A DNA stretch of 64,000 nucleotides from Cyanophora paradoxa (taxonomy: Eukaryota > Glaucocystophyceae > Cyanophorales > Cyanophoraceae), in contig QPMI01000090.1 of NCBI GenBank assembly GCA_004431415.1, positions 1 through 64,000 on the forward strand, written 5' to 3'. The position numbers were made by a program, and so were the translations under genes. The notes beneath the pieces are model-generated. The model was not told the origin of the DNA. It saw only the letters and a list, made by a program, of their open reading frames with translations, and ran no database searches. Positions 27,337 through 40,018 of this stretch are shown piece by piece; positions within the stretch are counted from its first letter, which is position 1, and every line of letters starts with the position of its first letter.

Positions 27337-30300
27337 ATGGTTCCTTGGGGTACAGGCAAATTCCAGCGAGAGAAAAAAACTTCAAACCCAACGACCGACG
27401 ATGGAGCTGCACAGGTGCGCGCTGCTGCTGAGCGTGAGGCTCTGTGCACCGGACCGACGTTGGTTCGCCGCAGCCCTGCCTTCGGGGAGGAGGGCGACGA
27501 AGATGTGTACTTTGACTTTGGTGGAGGAGGGAGCCGCTGCGCCACGCCGGTTTCGAGCTTCTCGAGATGCGCGACTCCAACATCCGGCTTCTCGCCGACT
27601 CCGTCGCCCCGGGGGCGAGAACCCAAGAAGCCGCGGCCATCGGCCCGTCCAGCTAACCGGAGTGAGCGCTGCCGAGCCCTTGCGGCGCTAGCTGTGGATC
27701 GCACAATGCGCTCCAATGCCTTAGCTACAGCGCACGCCACGATCGGGCGCATTGCTGACGTGGCCGGCGCAGTTCACGTCTGCGTCCGAGTGCGGCCTCC
27801 GTTCGCGCACGAGCTGAGCTCCTTTGCGAACGGAGAGCTGGGCGTTGCGATCAAGAAGGACCGCATCACGCTGAAGGCGACGCCGTTCAACGGGGCGGTC
27901 CGCTCTGCGATGCCGGCCCGTGGCCAGCGCCCTCTGACCCCGCGGCAGCTCCGGGACGCTTCCTTCCGCTTCGACTCGGTCATCGGGCCGGAGGGGTGCG
28001 CCCAGGGACCGCTCCTCCGCCTCTCTTTGCGCGGCTCGAGCGGCGGGGCAGGCGGCAGGAGGACGTGTACGCGGTGGCGGGCGAGCCGCTCGTTAGCGAG
28101 GTCCTCAGCGGCTACAACGGCACCATCATCTGCTACGGGCAGACCGGCAGCGGCAAGACCTACGTGCGCCCCGCGCCTCGCCTCGCCGCGCGGCGCCGCT
28201 CGAGCGGGCCGGGGGCGGCAGACGATGAGCAACACGGCGCACGGGGCGCGGGGCATCCTCTGGCAGGCGGTGGAAGCGCTGTTCCAGACGATGCGCTCGC
28301 CCGAGCACGCCGAGAAGTACGAGTACACGGTGCGCGGCCCCGCGGGGGGGAGGCATGTGGGGGCGCCTCGGGCGGGGGTCGAGCGGGGGCGGGGCGGGGG
28401 CAGGTGGGGGTGCAGCTGGCGCAGATCTACATGGAGCAGATCGAGGACCTGCTGCTGGAGGGGCCCGGGGGGCGGCCCCTCGCCATCCGCGAGTCCCCCG
28501 AGGACGGCGTCTACGTCGAGGGCCTCACGTGCGCCCCCGCTCCCCGCGGCGCCCCCGCCCTCCCCAGCTCGCGCCGAGGCGGCGCCGCCGGGCAGGTCGC
28601 GGCCGGCGACGCGGACCGAGGACGTGATCGCGATCCTCACGGAGGGCTACTCCCGCCGCGCCACCGCCTGCACTCGCATGGCCCGCCCCGCCCCTCCCCA
28701 CCCTTGCTGGGCGCCGGGCGCTGAGCACGGGGCTCGCGGCGGGCGCAGAACTTCAACAGCTCGCGGTCGCACGCGTGCCTGGTGCTGACGGTGGACCGGC
28801 GGGAGCGGGCGGCGCGGCAGGGGACGACGGGGCGGGGCAAGGCGCGGGGCCTGAAGACGCTGCGGCGGGGGCGGCTGATCTGCGTGGACCTGGCGGGGAG
28901 CGAGCGGGTGAAGAAGAGCGAGGTGGTGGGCCTCCAGCTCGACGAGGCCCGCGCCGTGAACCGCAGCCTCGCCGCCCTCGGCAACGTCGTCGCCGCCCTC
29001 GCCAGCCACGCCCCGCACGTCCCCTTCCGCGACAGCAAGCTCACCCGCCTCCTCCAGGGCCCGCCCCCCACGCCCCCGCCCCCGCCCCCGCCCCGGCTCG
29101 ACTCGAGCGCGCGCAGACTACCTGCGGGGCAACGCGCGCATCTCCGTCGTCGTCAACGTCTCCCCCGCCTCCAGCAGCTACCACGAGTCCACCGGGCGCG
29201 CCCCCCCGCCCCTGCTCCCTGCGGGGGGGCCTCGAGGCTGACGGCCGCGCCGCGCTGCGCCGGGTGCAGGGCGCTGACCTTCGCGAAGCGGGCGATGTGC
29301 GTGCAGACGGCCGCCCTCGTCAACGTCCAGCTCGACAGCGAGAAGGCCCGCGCCGGCCCGCCCGTCGCCACCGCCGACGGCCCCGCCGCCGCCGCGGAGC
29401 AGCAGCAGCAGCAGCAGCAGGAGCGGCAGCAGCGGCCCGGGGACGCGCAGGCGGAGCTGCGGGCGGCGCGGGGGGAGTGCGAGGAGCTGCGGACGGACCT
29501 GGGGATCTTCGTGGTGGAGAACGAGCGGCTGCGGGCCGAGGTCGAGCGCCTCAAGGCCGAGGCCGACGCCCTCCGCGCCGAGCACGCCCTCCAGGCCCGC
29601 CCCCCGCCCTCCTCCTCTTTGAGGCTCTGAGGCTCCCGCGGGCGCAGGTGGACGAGCTGGTGGAGAAGCTGACGTCGGAGGACGCGCGGCTGCTCGACGA
29701 GCGGCTCGACGGCGTCGCCCGCGAGCGCGAGTCCGAGCGCGCCGCCTGGGAGGCCACCATCTCCCGCGTTCGCCCCGCCCCCTTCATTTGTGTCCTCTGA
29801 GCCGGCCCCGGGCTCACGGCGGGCGCGGGGCAGTGGCGGGAGGCGCTGGACCTCGAGCGCGACGCCCGCCGGGCCGCCGAGCAGCGCGAGAAGGCGGTGC
29901 GGGGCCCTGCTCCGCAGAGGCGCCGCCGCGGGCGGCGGCTGAGCCTCGCCGGCGCAGGCGATCGCGCGGCAGGAGGCGCTGTGGCGGCAGGAGCGGGAGG
30001 AGCTGGATGCCGAGCTCGGGCGCCTGCGCGCCGACAAGTCCCGCGCCGACGAGGCCGTCGCCGCGGCCGAGGCGCTCGTCGTGCAGCTCCAGCGGGAGGC
30101 CTCCGAGCTGCGGCGGGCCCCCGCGAGCTCGCCGTCCCGTGCCCCGCCGGCCCTCGGCGAGGGCGAGGCGGCGGCGGAGCCGGCCGAGCCGGAGGAGGCG
30201 CCGGCGCGCACGACGCCGCGGCCCATGCACTGCACGCCCGACCTCGTCCGCCGCCGCGCTGCCTCCCGCCGCGCCCCCTCCGACGACGAGCGCGACGGCG

Positions 30301-31306
30301 AGGACGAGGAGGACGGCGGGTACGAGGATGACGAGGAGGGGTACGCGGGGCCGGTCGAGCCGCCGACGGAGCTCCTCGCGGCGCCCTCGCCGCCGCCGCC
30401 GGAGCGCGCAGAGGCGGAGACGCAGACGGGTCGGGACGAGGAGGATGAGGCGGAGCGGGAGGCGGAGCGGGAGCGACAGGAGGAGGAAGTGGCGGAGGCG
30501 CAGCGGCTGCTCGCGGAGTGCCACGCCCTCCTCGAGGCCGAGACGCTCGGCCGCAGGGAGGTCCGCCCCCTCTCCTCTGACGCCCTCCGAGCCGGGGCTG
30601 AGGGGCGGGAAGCTGGAGGAGCGGAACCGGGCGCTGGAGGAGCGCGTCGCGGAGCTCGCCGAGTGCACCCGCCTGCAGACCAAGGCCCGCCCGCTCCTCC
30701 GCCTGCACCGCCCCCGCCCGGGGCGACGCGGGGCGCGCAGGCGCTGAAGGTGGCGGAGGCGGAGGCGAGCTCCCTGCGGAGCCTGCGATCCGCCTCGGAG
30801 GGCGCGCAGAGCCCCGCCTCCGCCTCGGGCGCGGCGGCGGGGGCGGGGCCGTCGGGGCCGCCGGGGCGCGGCGGCGCGGGGACTCCGGGGAGGGGCGGCC
30901 GGCGCTGGTGGAGGTGACGCCGGCGGGGCGGGCGGGGGCGAACATGGCGGTGCTGCCGCTCTCGCCCACGCGCCTGCGCTTCGAGGACGAGGACGCGGAG
31001 AACAGGGACCCCGCCACCGGCCTCTCCGTGCGCGGCGCCCCCAGGGGCGGCGAGAAGGGGAAGGAGAAGGGGAAGGCCAAGGGGAAGGCCGCCGGCTCCA
31101 TCCTCATGCGCTTCCTCCTCTGCTCCCGCAAGGCCAACGCCGCGACGCCCCGCAAGCCCCTGCCCCCCACCCCCCGCAAGCTCGTCCCCGTCCCCGCCCC
31201 CGCGTTCCCGCACCCCTTGAACGCCCCCGCGGTCCTCCCCGACCCCGCCCTCCCCACCTCCATCCCCGCCGGCCCCATCCCCGCCGCGGCCCCCGACAGG
31301 ATGTAG
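27337..31306 (+). CDS. Kinesin with N-terminal motor domain
   Basis: ATP-driven microtubule motor. The start is tentative (MVPWGTGKFQREKKT; ATG 27232 is also in frame). A Ser/Pro-rich N-terminal extension leads to the motor: VHVCVRVRPP, SFRFDSVIGPEG, SGYNGTIICYGQTGSGKTY (P-loop), LAQIYMEQIEDLLL, NFNSSRSHACLVLTV (switch I), LICVDLAGSERVKKS (switch II), LGNVVAALA, SKLTRLLQD, GNARISVVVNVSP and ALTFAKRAM. Exons read: up to 27995, 28052-28163, 28222-28329, 28404-28528, 28595-28680, 28749-29058, 29117-29195, 29270-29594, 29648-29767, 29834-29896, 29958-30560, 30613-30684 and 30741 onward. Five of these introns start GC. After the motor come a polyglutamine run, coiled coils (RLRAEVERLKAEADALRAEH) and a basic Lys/Gly/Pro tail to 31306; the frame near 30890 is uncertain. 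Subfamily not assigned. Confidence 0.88.
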
Positions 31307-31422
31307 ACGATACCGTACCCCCCGAACCTCCCCGACCTCCCGGCGGCCCTCGCTGCCCTGTTTGTTTGTATTTCGCACGAACCAGAGAAACACTGCCCGA
31401 CCGGCAGCTGGGGGGCTCGAGC

Positions 31423-33668
31423 TCACTGCGCCTGGGGCGCGGCGGGGGCCTGGAAGGCGGCGTACTCGTCGGGCTCGGCCCGCGCGACGCGCGCGGCGAA
31501 GGGCCCGTCCGCGCACGCGAGCATGCGCGCCAGGCTGCCGCCCCCTCGAGCTCAGCCGCCGCCGCCTGGATCGGGAGAGGGGAGAGCGGGGCGGGGACCT
31601 GGGGCGGGGGAGGCCGCGCGAGGCGAGGAAGGCGGCGCGCCGCCGGATGCGCTCCGTGCTGCCCCCGCCGCCCCCGAGCTCAGAGGCCCGTCCGGCGGCG
31701 GGAGAGCGCGCGGGGGGCGGCACCTGAGGGTGAGGAACGCCGGGAAGGCCGCCAGCTCCTCCGGCGTCGCCCCCTGGAGGCCCCAAGGATCAGAGGGGTG
31801 CGGGGCGTCCGTGGGGGAGGGGGTACGCACGATGTCGGAGAGCAGGGCGAGCTTGGACGCGATGGAGCTTGGGGAGAGGGAGAGCACGACGGGCTTCTTG
31901 GATACGAGCTGGAGGGGTACGCCGTTGTCAGGGCAGGAGGGGTGCATGGTCTATTTCGGGCACCTGGAGGACGGCAGGGCGGGGCAGGCCGGCGCGCTCC
32001 AGCGCGTCCAGCTTGGGGACGAGGCTCGAGGGGGCGTAGTTGAATATCTGCGGGGGTACGGCGATCGGCGGGAGGGAGGGGCCCCGGGCGGGGAGCTGCT
32101 GGACCTGCGGGAAGCGGTGGACGATGGAGGCGATCTGGGGGGGGGGGGGGGGGGGGGGGGTGAGCCGACCTCGAGGGGCGCGGCGCGGCGGGGGGCGGGG
32201 CGGCGGGGCGCGCCTGGGCGTGGGAGAAGCCGAGGGAGCGGAGGAGCTCGGTCTTGGGGCGCAGGTTGGACTCGAGGCCGTAGCTGAAGATGGGCGCCCG
32301 GGCGGCCACGGAGCGGGCGGCGGCGGGGGAGAGCCCGAGCCCCTCCAGGAACCGCAGCTTCGGCGCCACGTTCGACTCCACCCTGCGCCCCCTTCGGGCG
32401 CGGCGCGCGAGGGGCCCGGCCGCCCCGCGCACCCGTAGGTGAAGAGCGGCGCCTTCGAGACGCACTGGCGGGCCCCGCGCCGGCCGGCCGGTCAGCGGGC
32501 CCCGCAGGGGGTACAGCACGGGGCGCCGTGGTCGGGGGGGGGGGTACCTGCTTCAGCTCCTCCTTCGTGAAGCCCTCGGCGAGGAGGAAATCGACTACCC
32601 GCTGCGCCTTCTCCACGCTCACTGCTCCCGGCGCGGCTCGGAGGGGTACGAGGGATGGCTGGGGGGTGCGGGTGGACGGTTGGGGGCACCGTTGAGGAGC
32701 TGAGGCATGCGGCGCAGAATTCGGCCTGCCTGCGCCTGGCCAACGCCCAGCTGCCGGGGTACTGTCAACCCGCCGCTCGGCCGAGGTGCGCGGCGGGGGT
32801 ACAGCCGCACCTGGGAGAGGACGGCGATGAGCTGCGTGGCCTTGTGCAGGGTCACCGAGGACTGCGGGGCGAACCGTCGGGAGGCAGGCAGGGGGGCGGG
32901 GCGCGGCGGGGGGGGAGGGGAGGGGGGTACGGCACCTCGGCGAAGTGGAAGCGGGCGCCCCACTGGTGCCACGCGCTCGCGTCGACGAGCTCGATGTCCG
33001 CCTCCGCGACGCTCGCCACCTGCTGCGGGGTCGGACGCGAGACCGGGGGGCGCCCGCAGATCGAATCCGGGAGGCGCGCGCGCGCGCCTCGACGTCGCTG
33101 AGGCCGAGCGCCTCGAGGTGCCCGGCGGCGAGCAGGATCTCATCGGCGTCCAGCTCGAACAGGTCCGGCCGGCGCTCTGCCTTGCGCTCAGCTCAAAGTA
33201 GATGCGCGTGCGCAAGCACGTGAAATCGCTCCCACCGTGCAATGATTTGATCTGCTCCAGCTCGAGGCCGGCAGCGACTAGCGCGGACTCGACAGCGCTT
33301 AGCACAACGACGGGACCCTCGTCCTCCTCGTCCTCCTCCTCTTCTGTTCGGAGCGGGGGCGGCCGCGGGACATCGGGCTCGTCCGCCGCGCGCCTCACGG
33401 GGCGCCGTCGCCTTGCAGCGTTCGAGCTTGGTACATAGCTAATGCCCGCAACGCTCTTCTTCGCCCTCCCGCGCCCGCCGCTGCGATCGGGGGTCAGACC
33501 GCGCGCACGACAGTGGAACGCCAGGCGTACGCTGGTCGTTCCGCGGCAGCGCTGCCACTCTGCGCGCAGAATACTGGCGCGTAGATCTGAACGCCCTGCG
33601 ATCTCCTCGCCAGCGCCCTCCGCCCACTTAGCCCGTCGAAGGCCAGCGGCCGCAGCACGGGAGCGCAT
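31423..33668 (-). CDS. mTERF-domain organelle protein
   Basis: mTERF proteins bind organelle nucleic acid through helical repeats. Minus-strand reading starts with an Arg/Ala-rich stretch typical of organelle targeting (MRSRAAAAGLRRAKWAEGAG). Small exons then encode successive mTERF units: PDLFELDADEILLAAGHLEA, SVEKAQRVVDFLLAEGFTKE followed by CVSKAPLFTY, PKLRFLEGLGLSPAAARSVA followed by RAPIFSYGLESNLRPKTELL, IASIVHRFPQ with IFNYAPSSLVPKLDALERAG, LVSKKPVVLSLS with SIASKLALL, and ATPEELAAFPAFLTL with IRRRAAFLASRG. The stop is at 31423-31425. A one-base frame break occurs at about 33180. One intron contains 24 consecutive G. It is divergent from the M20 peptidase gene, with starts 166 bases apart. 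Mitochondrial or plastid destination cannot be decided. Confidence 0.82.
32137..32160 (+). repeat. Run of 24 G
   Basis: A homopolymer of 24 G lies in an intron of the mTERF gene (poly-C on the coding strand, pyrimidine tract side). Its length may not be accurate in the assembly. Confidence 0.9.
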
Positions 33669-33833
33669 CCGACTGCCCGCGCTGGTCGGATCGCCGGGAC
33701 TGCGGCTACGAACATAGAGAGGGCGGAAGCCCAGCCGGCGGCTCGAAGTCCAGAGCTAGCGCCTCTAGCAGACTCTGAGACTCTGGCCAGGGGGATACAG
33801 TCACCGGAGGAGGCCAGCCAGGCAACCTCACAA
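33669..33833. promoter_or_regulatory. Divergent promoter between mTERF and M20 peptidase genes
   Basis: 165 bases separate the two starts. Lower GC than the flanking exons; no clear TATA box or other element recognised. Confidence 0.35.
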
Positions 33834-36455
33834 ATGACGGAGCACGCGCACAAGTCGTCGAGGACGCATTGGGTGGCCTTCGCGGTCGCCCTGCTGGTCG
33901 GAGTCCTCGCGGCCGGCGTGCACCGTGCGATGAACCTACCGACCCGACAGGAGGCGATAGCGGAGCATCTTGAAGCACTGGTGGTGCGTCCGCTCCATGC
34001 ACCGCCTGTGAGCGCAGTCTGACCCGTCGCAGGTCGACCCAGGCAAGCAGAACGTGCGCTCTGCCGCTCGGACCGCGGTCGCCTGTGCCGCTCGGTTACT
34101 TACGTCTCGCCGCAGGCTGTTGCTGAGCGCCTCGCCGCCGCATTGAAGTGCGGCCGCGTCTCCTGTCCACGTCGACGTCCGGCCAGACTGACGATGCGCA
34201 GGTTCCAGACCGTCTCTTCTCTTGCATACGAGGACCACCTTGGGCCTTCCGCGCGCGCGATGACGGACCTGCACAAGTGATTGCCGCCCGCGCGCCGCGG
34301 ATCAAATCGCGCGGGGAGCGGCGCCGAGGGGGCGGCAGGTACCTGAAGAAGACGTACTGGCGGGCGCACCGGGAGCTGAAGGTGGAGACGGTGGCGGGCC
34401 ACAGCCTTCTCTTCACGTGGCAGGGGAGCGACCGCTCGCTGAAGCCCGTCCTCCTCATGGCCCACCTCGACGTCGTCCCCGTCGCCCCGGGCACCGAGGC
34501 CGAGGCGCGCCCCGCCCCGCTCCACACACTGCCGCCCTCGCACGCGGGCCCGAGCCGGGCGCGCGGGGCGCAGTGGAAGTACGGCGCGTTCGACGGGAAG
34601 ATCGCCGAGGGGCACGTCTGGGGCCGCGGCGCCATCGACTCCAAGGCGCGCGCCTTCTCTTCTGGATTTTCGCCGGTGCAGGGCGCTGAGGGCGATGCGG
34701 GGCGGCGTAGGTGGGCGTGATCTGCATCCTGGAGGCGGTGGAGGAGCTGCTGCAGAGCGGCTTCAAGCCGGCGCGCACCGTCTACCTCGCCTTCGGGCAC
34801 GACGAGGAGGTCTCCGGCACGCTCGGCGCCAAGGCCATCTCCGCCAAGCTCCAGGCCGAGGGTGCCCCGGCCCTCCCGCCCCGCCCCGCCCCTGCGCCCC
34901 GCCCACGCCGCCCGCCAGGCGTCCAGCTCGAGTTCGTCCTCGACGAGGGCTCCACCATCCTCTCCGACTACGCCCAGGCGCCCGCCCCGCCCGCCCCTCG
35001 CACGCGCCCCGCCTGCTGAGGCCGCCCCACCGGCCCCGGGCCGCGCAGTTCGGCGTGCAGGGCCGCGCCGCCCAGGTCGCGATCGCGGAGAAGGGGATGC
35101 TCAACGTCGAGCTCAGCGTGCGCCCGGGGGCCGCCGCCCGCGGGGGTTACGCAGTCGCCGGACCCTCGTGACGACGGGGTGCAGGTCTCGGTGGCGGCGG
35201 GCCACGCGGCGCGCCCGCCCCTCACGGGCACCGCCATCGGCATCCTCTCCGCCGCCATCGCGTGCGCCCGCACCCCGTACCCCCCGCCCGCTCGCTCCCC
35301 CTCCCGACGGGGGGGCAGGCGGATCGAGGCGGCGCCGATGCGGCCGCGGCTGGTCGAGCCGACGACGCTTCTCTTCGACGCGCTGGCCCCTGAGGCCCCG
35401 GGGCTCCTCCAGGTGCCGGGGCACATCCTCTTCCGCCCCGCACGCCCCCCCCGACGCCCCGCGCAGCGCCTCGCTCTCTCCAACGTGCCGCTCATCCGGG
35501 TGCGCTCGGGCCCCGGCCCCTGGCCCCCGGGGCGGGCCTCTGAGGCGGGGGCAGCCGCTGCTGGAGCGCTTCATGGTGTCGGACCAGATGCAGGCAGCCA
35601 TGGTCCGCTCCACCTGCACCCCGACCATCTTCCACGGTGCGCCGCCCCCCGGGAGCCTCCCCTCGCTCGCCTCCGAGCGAGCGGGCGTGGGGGGGCAGCG
35701 GGCGTCAAGGAGAACGTCCTCCCCGGGCGCGCCGCGGCCACCATCAACTGCCGCATCCTCCCCGTGCCCTCCCCCGCCCCGCACCGCACCGCCCCGGCCC
35801 GCTTCGGCTGAAGCGGGCGCAGGGGGCGACCTCGGGGGACATCCTCGCGCACGTGCGCGCCGCCGTCGGCGACGAGCGCGTCAACATCACCGCCCTCTCG
35901 TGCGCCCCGCCCTCCGCCGGGCGCTCGGAGATAGGAAGGCGCCCCGCCTGAGGCCGCCGGGGCGGCAGGACGTGGTACTCGGAGCCGTCGCCGTCGTCGC
36001 CGGTGGACGGGGCGCCCTACCGCCTGCTCGCCCGCACCGTGCGCGAGGTCTACGGCCGGGAGACCCTCGTCCTCCCCATCCTCATGTACGGCGCCACCGA
36101 CTCCCGCCACTACAACCCGGTGCCCCGCCCCGCCCCCTCCCGCCCCGAGCCGCCCGCCCGCCCGCCCGCCCGCCGCCCGCCTGACCCCGCCCCGCAGCTC
36201 TCGACCAGCGTCTTCAAGTTCTACCCGTGCGGCCGCCCCCCGAGCGGCCGCGCCGCCGCCTCATCTCACGCGGCCCCCGCCCGCAGGCTGATGTACCCCG
36301 GGGAGCTGAACTCGGCGGCGCACGGGTCGAACGAGCGGATCCCCGTGGAGTCGCTGTACCCCGCCGTGGCCTTCTACGCGCGCCTGCTCAACGCGACGAC
36401 GCACGAGGTGCAGCACTGGCACGTGCCGCTCGAGCTCCGCCGCCCCTCCTCCTAG
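33834..36455 (+). CDS. M20 metallopeptidase, carboxypeptidase S / PM20D1-like, membrane-anchored
   Basis: Zinc-dependent hydrolase of amide or peptide bonds. The N-terminus has one signal-anchor helix (WVAFAVALLVGVLAAGV) as in yeast carboxypeptidase S. Catalytic landmarks: VLLMAHLDVVPV (His and Asp ligands), GHVWGRGAIDSK, FGHDEEVSGTLGA (general-base Glu-Glu), FVLDEGSTIL, GHAARPPLTGTAIGILSAAI (dimerisation domain), KENVLPGRAAATINCRILP, MYGATDSRHYN and AAHGSNERIPVESL (last His ligand). Clear exons include 34116-34147, 34202-34276, 34339 onward, 34574-34645, 34711-34861, 34919-34977, 35049-35117 and 35185-35261; the last ends at TAG 36453-36455. Three introns in this stretch begin GC. All metal ligands are present, so activity is expected. 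Substrate (peptide, N-acyl amino acid) is unknown. Confidence 0.88.
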
Positions 36456-36632
36456 GCCCGCGCCCGCGAGCTCCGAGGGCTCCGCGCAGCCGGACCGGCT
36501 CCGCCGCGTCACTTCCTTCCTGCTTTTCTAGGTCTACACGTTAAGAGCTGCTTTAAATTAGTTGAAACAGAACCTTGTAGAACAAGACCATGAACCTGAC
36601 TGCGATACTGGCCCTAGTATCTGTACAAATAG

Positions 36633-39600
36633 TTAATGATACTGGACGGCGGCTGTGCGGCGCGGGGAGAGGGAGGGTGCGAGGGGCGGGAGAGGGGGCA
36701 GGGGGATGGGGGCCTCGCCGGAGGCCAGCCGCCCCGCCTCGGCGAGGAGCTGGGGCGAGGAGGACGGGTGCCCGTGCGCGGCCGCGCCCAGCGGGCCGGG
36801 CCCCGGGGCCCGCGGCGAGCCCGGGAACGTCGACGCGAAGGCAGACGGGGAGGCCGCGACCCCCGACCCGGATGGCAGGAGCAGCTGTGGGGGCACGGGG
36901 CGCTGCCTGCGCGGGCCAGCGTCAAAAGAGGGGCGCGTATGAGCGGGGAAGGTGCGAGGCCGCACCCAAACTGCGGCTGCGACTGCGGGTGCGTTGGCGA
37001 GCCACCGCCGGCACCGGGGTACGAGTGCGCGGGCTGCAGGGCGGATGCGGATGCGGGGTACACGTGCGCGGGATGGAAGGGGGGCGAGGCGGATCCGGGG
37101 TAGGAGAGGGTGGGCTGGAGCGGGGAGGCGGGGCCGGGGCTGCGGGCCGCCCCCTCGGGGGAGTAGGAGGAGGCGGGGTGCGTGGGCAGGCCGGACGCGG
37201 GGGGGGAGGAGTGCGAGCCCGGCGGGCTGTGCCCGTGGGGGTTCGGGAGGGCAGAGGGGATGGCCGGCAGGAAGTGCTCCCCGTCCTGCCGCGGGGCGAG
37301 CTCAGGGGGCGCTCGAGCAGCGGGAGGAGGGAGGGAGAGGGCGGGCCTGCACGCGAGAGGGCCCGCGGGGGAGGGGATCGGGGACGGGGAGTGGCCGGGC
37401 CGCGGGCTCTTCACGTTCTGCGGGGGCGGGTTCGGGGGCGGCGCGGCGCGAGGGCCGGGGCAGGGCAGGGCGCGCCTGGTCCGAGCGCGGCGCGCGGCGC
37501 CGGAGGCCGCCGCCGCGCAGGGCGCCCATCGCGTACTCCACCGGCGCCGCCTCCTCCTCGTCCCCCAGCTGAAGGCAGGGCGGGGCGGGGCGTCAGGGGC
37601 GCTGAAAGAAGGTCGAAGGAGCGGAGCGCGCACGAAGTTCTGGGGCGCGAGGGCCATCCCGTCGCGGTGCGGGGCGTAGGGGGCGGGCGAGCGGGGGCCG
37701 AGGGCCCGGGGCGATGGCGGGGCGGCGGCGGCGGCGGCCGGGGCGGATCCGTCGACCACGGAGAGGCTCGCCGAGCGGCGCCTGGTGCCCTGCGGCTCGC
37801 AGGCCTCCTCTGATGGGGAGAGGGGGTCCGCGGCGTCCAGGGGCCCGGGGTCCGCCAGCGAGTGGCGGCGGAGGGGCGCCAAGCCCGCCGAGGGGGTGCG
37901 AGCGAGCCCGGCGCCGGGACTCCCCCGCGCGGCCTGCGGGATCCGCGGGGGCGGCCTCGACTGGCGGCGAGTCCGGCGGGCTGCCGCGCCCGGCGTGCCC
38001 CTCCTCGGGGCCAACGAGGACGGCCGGCGGGGCGGGCGGGGCCGCGGCCGCGGGGAGAGCCGCGGGGCGGAGGGCGGGTGCGGCTCGAGGCTGGGGCGGC
38101 GGCCGCCGCGGGCGGGGAGGCGGAGGCGGAGGCAGGCGGCTCAGCGGTCGGGGGCGAGCCTGCGGGCGACGGGCGCGCGGGCGAGCTCGAGGGGCCCTGG
38201 GGGAGGTTGGGGGCCGCGCCCCGGCGGGTGCAGCCCCGCCGAGGCGCGCAGGACCGGCACGCGGGACGAGAGCTGCACGCCCGCCCGCGGGGACGGCGCC
38301 GGCCGCTCGCCCGCCTCGCGCGGGCTCCCCGCCGGCTTCGCAGCGGCCCCGGCCCCGCCGGCGCCGGCCTCGGCGGTGCGCTTCGGGGGCTGGCGTCCCT
38401 TGCGCGGGGCCCCCGCGGGCTGCCCCTCTGCGAGGCGGCGGCCGGCGGCAAGGGCGACAGGGTCGCGGTGGACACCTCCGGCCCCGCGGGAGGGGCCCCC
38501 GCCGCCGGCCGCCTCGCAGGGCCGGGCGCTGGCGCGCTCGGCAACGGCTGCTCTGGCTCCGGCGGTGCGGGCTGCGGCTCGGCGGCGGGGCTGGACTCGG
38601 CGGCGTCCTCCTGGGATCGCGCCAGCTCGAGACCGGGCTCGATTCCCGAGAGCGGCAGCGGGGGAGGCAGCTCGCGCTTCGGGCGGGCCTTCGCCGGCTG
38701 CGGCTGGGGCTCCGTCGCCACGGGCTGCCCGCCCTCCCCGGAGGGCTCGCACGTCGCGGACCGCCCGCTCTCCCTGGCAGCCTCGCCGTCTGCGGCTGGA
38801 GGCGAGGGGGGCTGGTTCGACAGAGGCGGCGGGGAGGGCGGCGGGGGCGCTGCGAGGGCCCCCGCCTCGGGCGGGGCGTCACCGCCCGTCGCCCCGCGAT
38901 CCGCCCCCAGCCCCTGCGCGTCCCAGCCGACGCCGGCATCGACGTCGTCCGCCTCGAAGGCCCCGGCGGGAGCCGTGCCGGCCACCGCCAGCGGGCCCTC
39001 CTTCGCGCCGCAGGGCGGCTGCCCGCGGGGCTCCAGGGGCGGCATCGGGCGCTGCCGGATGAGCGGTTCCCGCGGCGGCGGCGGCGGCGTCGTCGGGGCC
39101 GCCGCCTCCTCTTCCCACGGAAAGGTCGGCGGGCGCTCCGCCGACGACGCGTCGGGCTCCGGGGCCGGAGGCGCGCTCGCCTCCTCCTCCTCGCCCTCGC
39201 CCTCGCCCTCCTCCTCCTCCTCCTGCTCTCCGGCGGCGCGCCGCTCGACGAGGCGGTCGGTGCGGACGTCGGAGCAGAGCGGCTCGCGCTCGTCCTCGTC
39301 GTACAGCGCGTGGATCATCTCCGCGCTCTTCCGCCGGCGCGCCAGCACGTCCAAGGCGGAGGCCGTCCCTCGGTGGCGGTGCACGGAGCCGGCGAAGTTG
39401 AGCATCAGGGCGCCCTGTCGGACTAGGTCCAGCATCGCCGCGTGCTCCTGCGTCCCGGGTCGCGGGATCCTGCGCCACCCGCGCGTTCAGTGGACAGAAG
39501 GCATCGGGCAAGCAACGCGAGTCCACTCCACGAAAACGTACCTTGACCAGTCGATCTCCAGATGGAGCTGATCGTGTAGCGCAGTGTCCACCTCGGCCAC

Positions 39601-39657
39601 CGGCGGCAGCGGATCCGCTGGCTCGGAACCAGGCGGCTCAAAAGCGGCCGCCGCCAT
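36633..39657 (-). CDS. Long Pro/Ser-rich protein of unknown function
   Basis: The start at ATG 39657 gives MAAAAFEPPGSEPADPLPPV and, across an intron (39541-39470), DQLHLEIDWSRIPRPGTQEH then AAMLDLVRQGALMLNFAGSV. This N-terminal 90-residue part looks folded and helical. A long acidic and Pro/Ala/Ser-rich region follows, probably disordered. Near the end are repeated short units: HPASSYSP, QPTLSYPGSAS, HPAHVYPASAS and QPAHSYPGAG (about 37000-37190). The last exon in the most natural frame ends AAVQYH at about 36633, though another frame is open to 36614. Several introns begin GC. No family recognised. Confidence 0.5.
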
Positions 39658-40018
39658 GCTCGATAGCAGTGGCTAACCCCCGCAACACCACGTACGCGCA
39701 GTGGCGCCTCTTTGAAGCGCAGTCGCGGCGTTCCGCGTCAGCCGCTGCTAGTATCCCATCGTGCGCAGTTCAATGAGTCGTGCTCAGTTCTACAAGGTAG
39801 CTGCGCAGGGCTGCTGGCAAGTCGGTCGCTGAGCTGGCCTTCACTTTCGACCGTACCCCACCCGATCCAGCTCCGCCTTCTCGCGGCTCTCCTGCGCGGC
39901 AGCGGCGATCGGCATCCGATTCAACGCGTCCTAGAAAAGAAGCGCGCACGTGTAGCGCGTGTGGGGACCAGCGAGCAACTTGACAGAAGTCGTCAGAGTC
40001 GTCAGAGTCAACAACTGC
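39658..40018. other. Intergenic region, divergent
   Basis: Between the starts of the Pro/Ser-rich gene and the RING-H2 gene. Lower GC than its surroundings. No specific element recognised. Confidence 0.35.

Noticed and set aside
29153-31786. 877-codon open frame opposite the kinesin gene
   Set aside because: It is a by-product of very high GC (few stop codons) and shows only Arg/Ala/Pro-rich sequence, while the plus strand has a clear motor domain.
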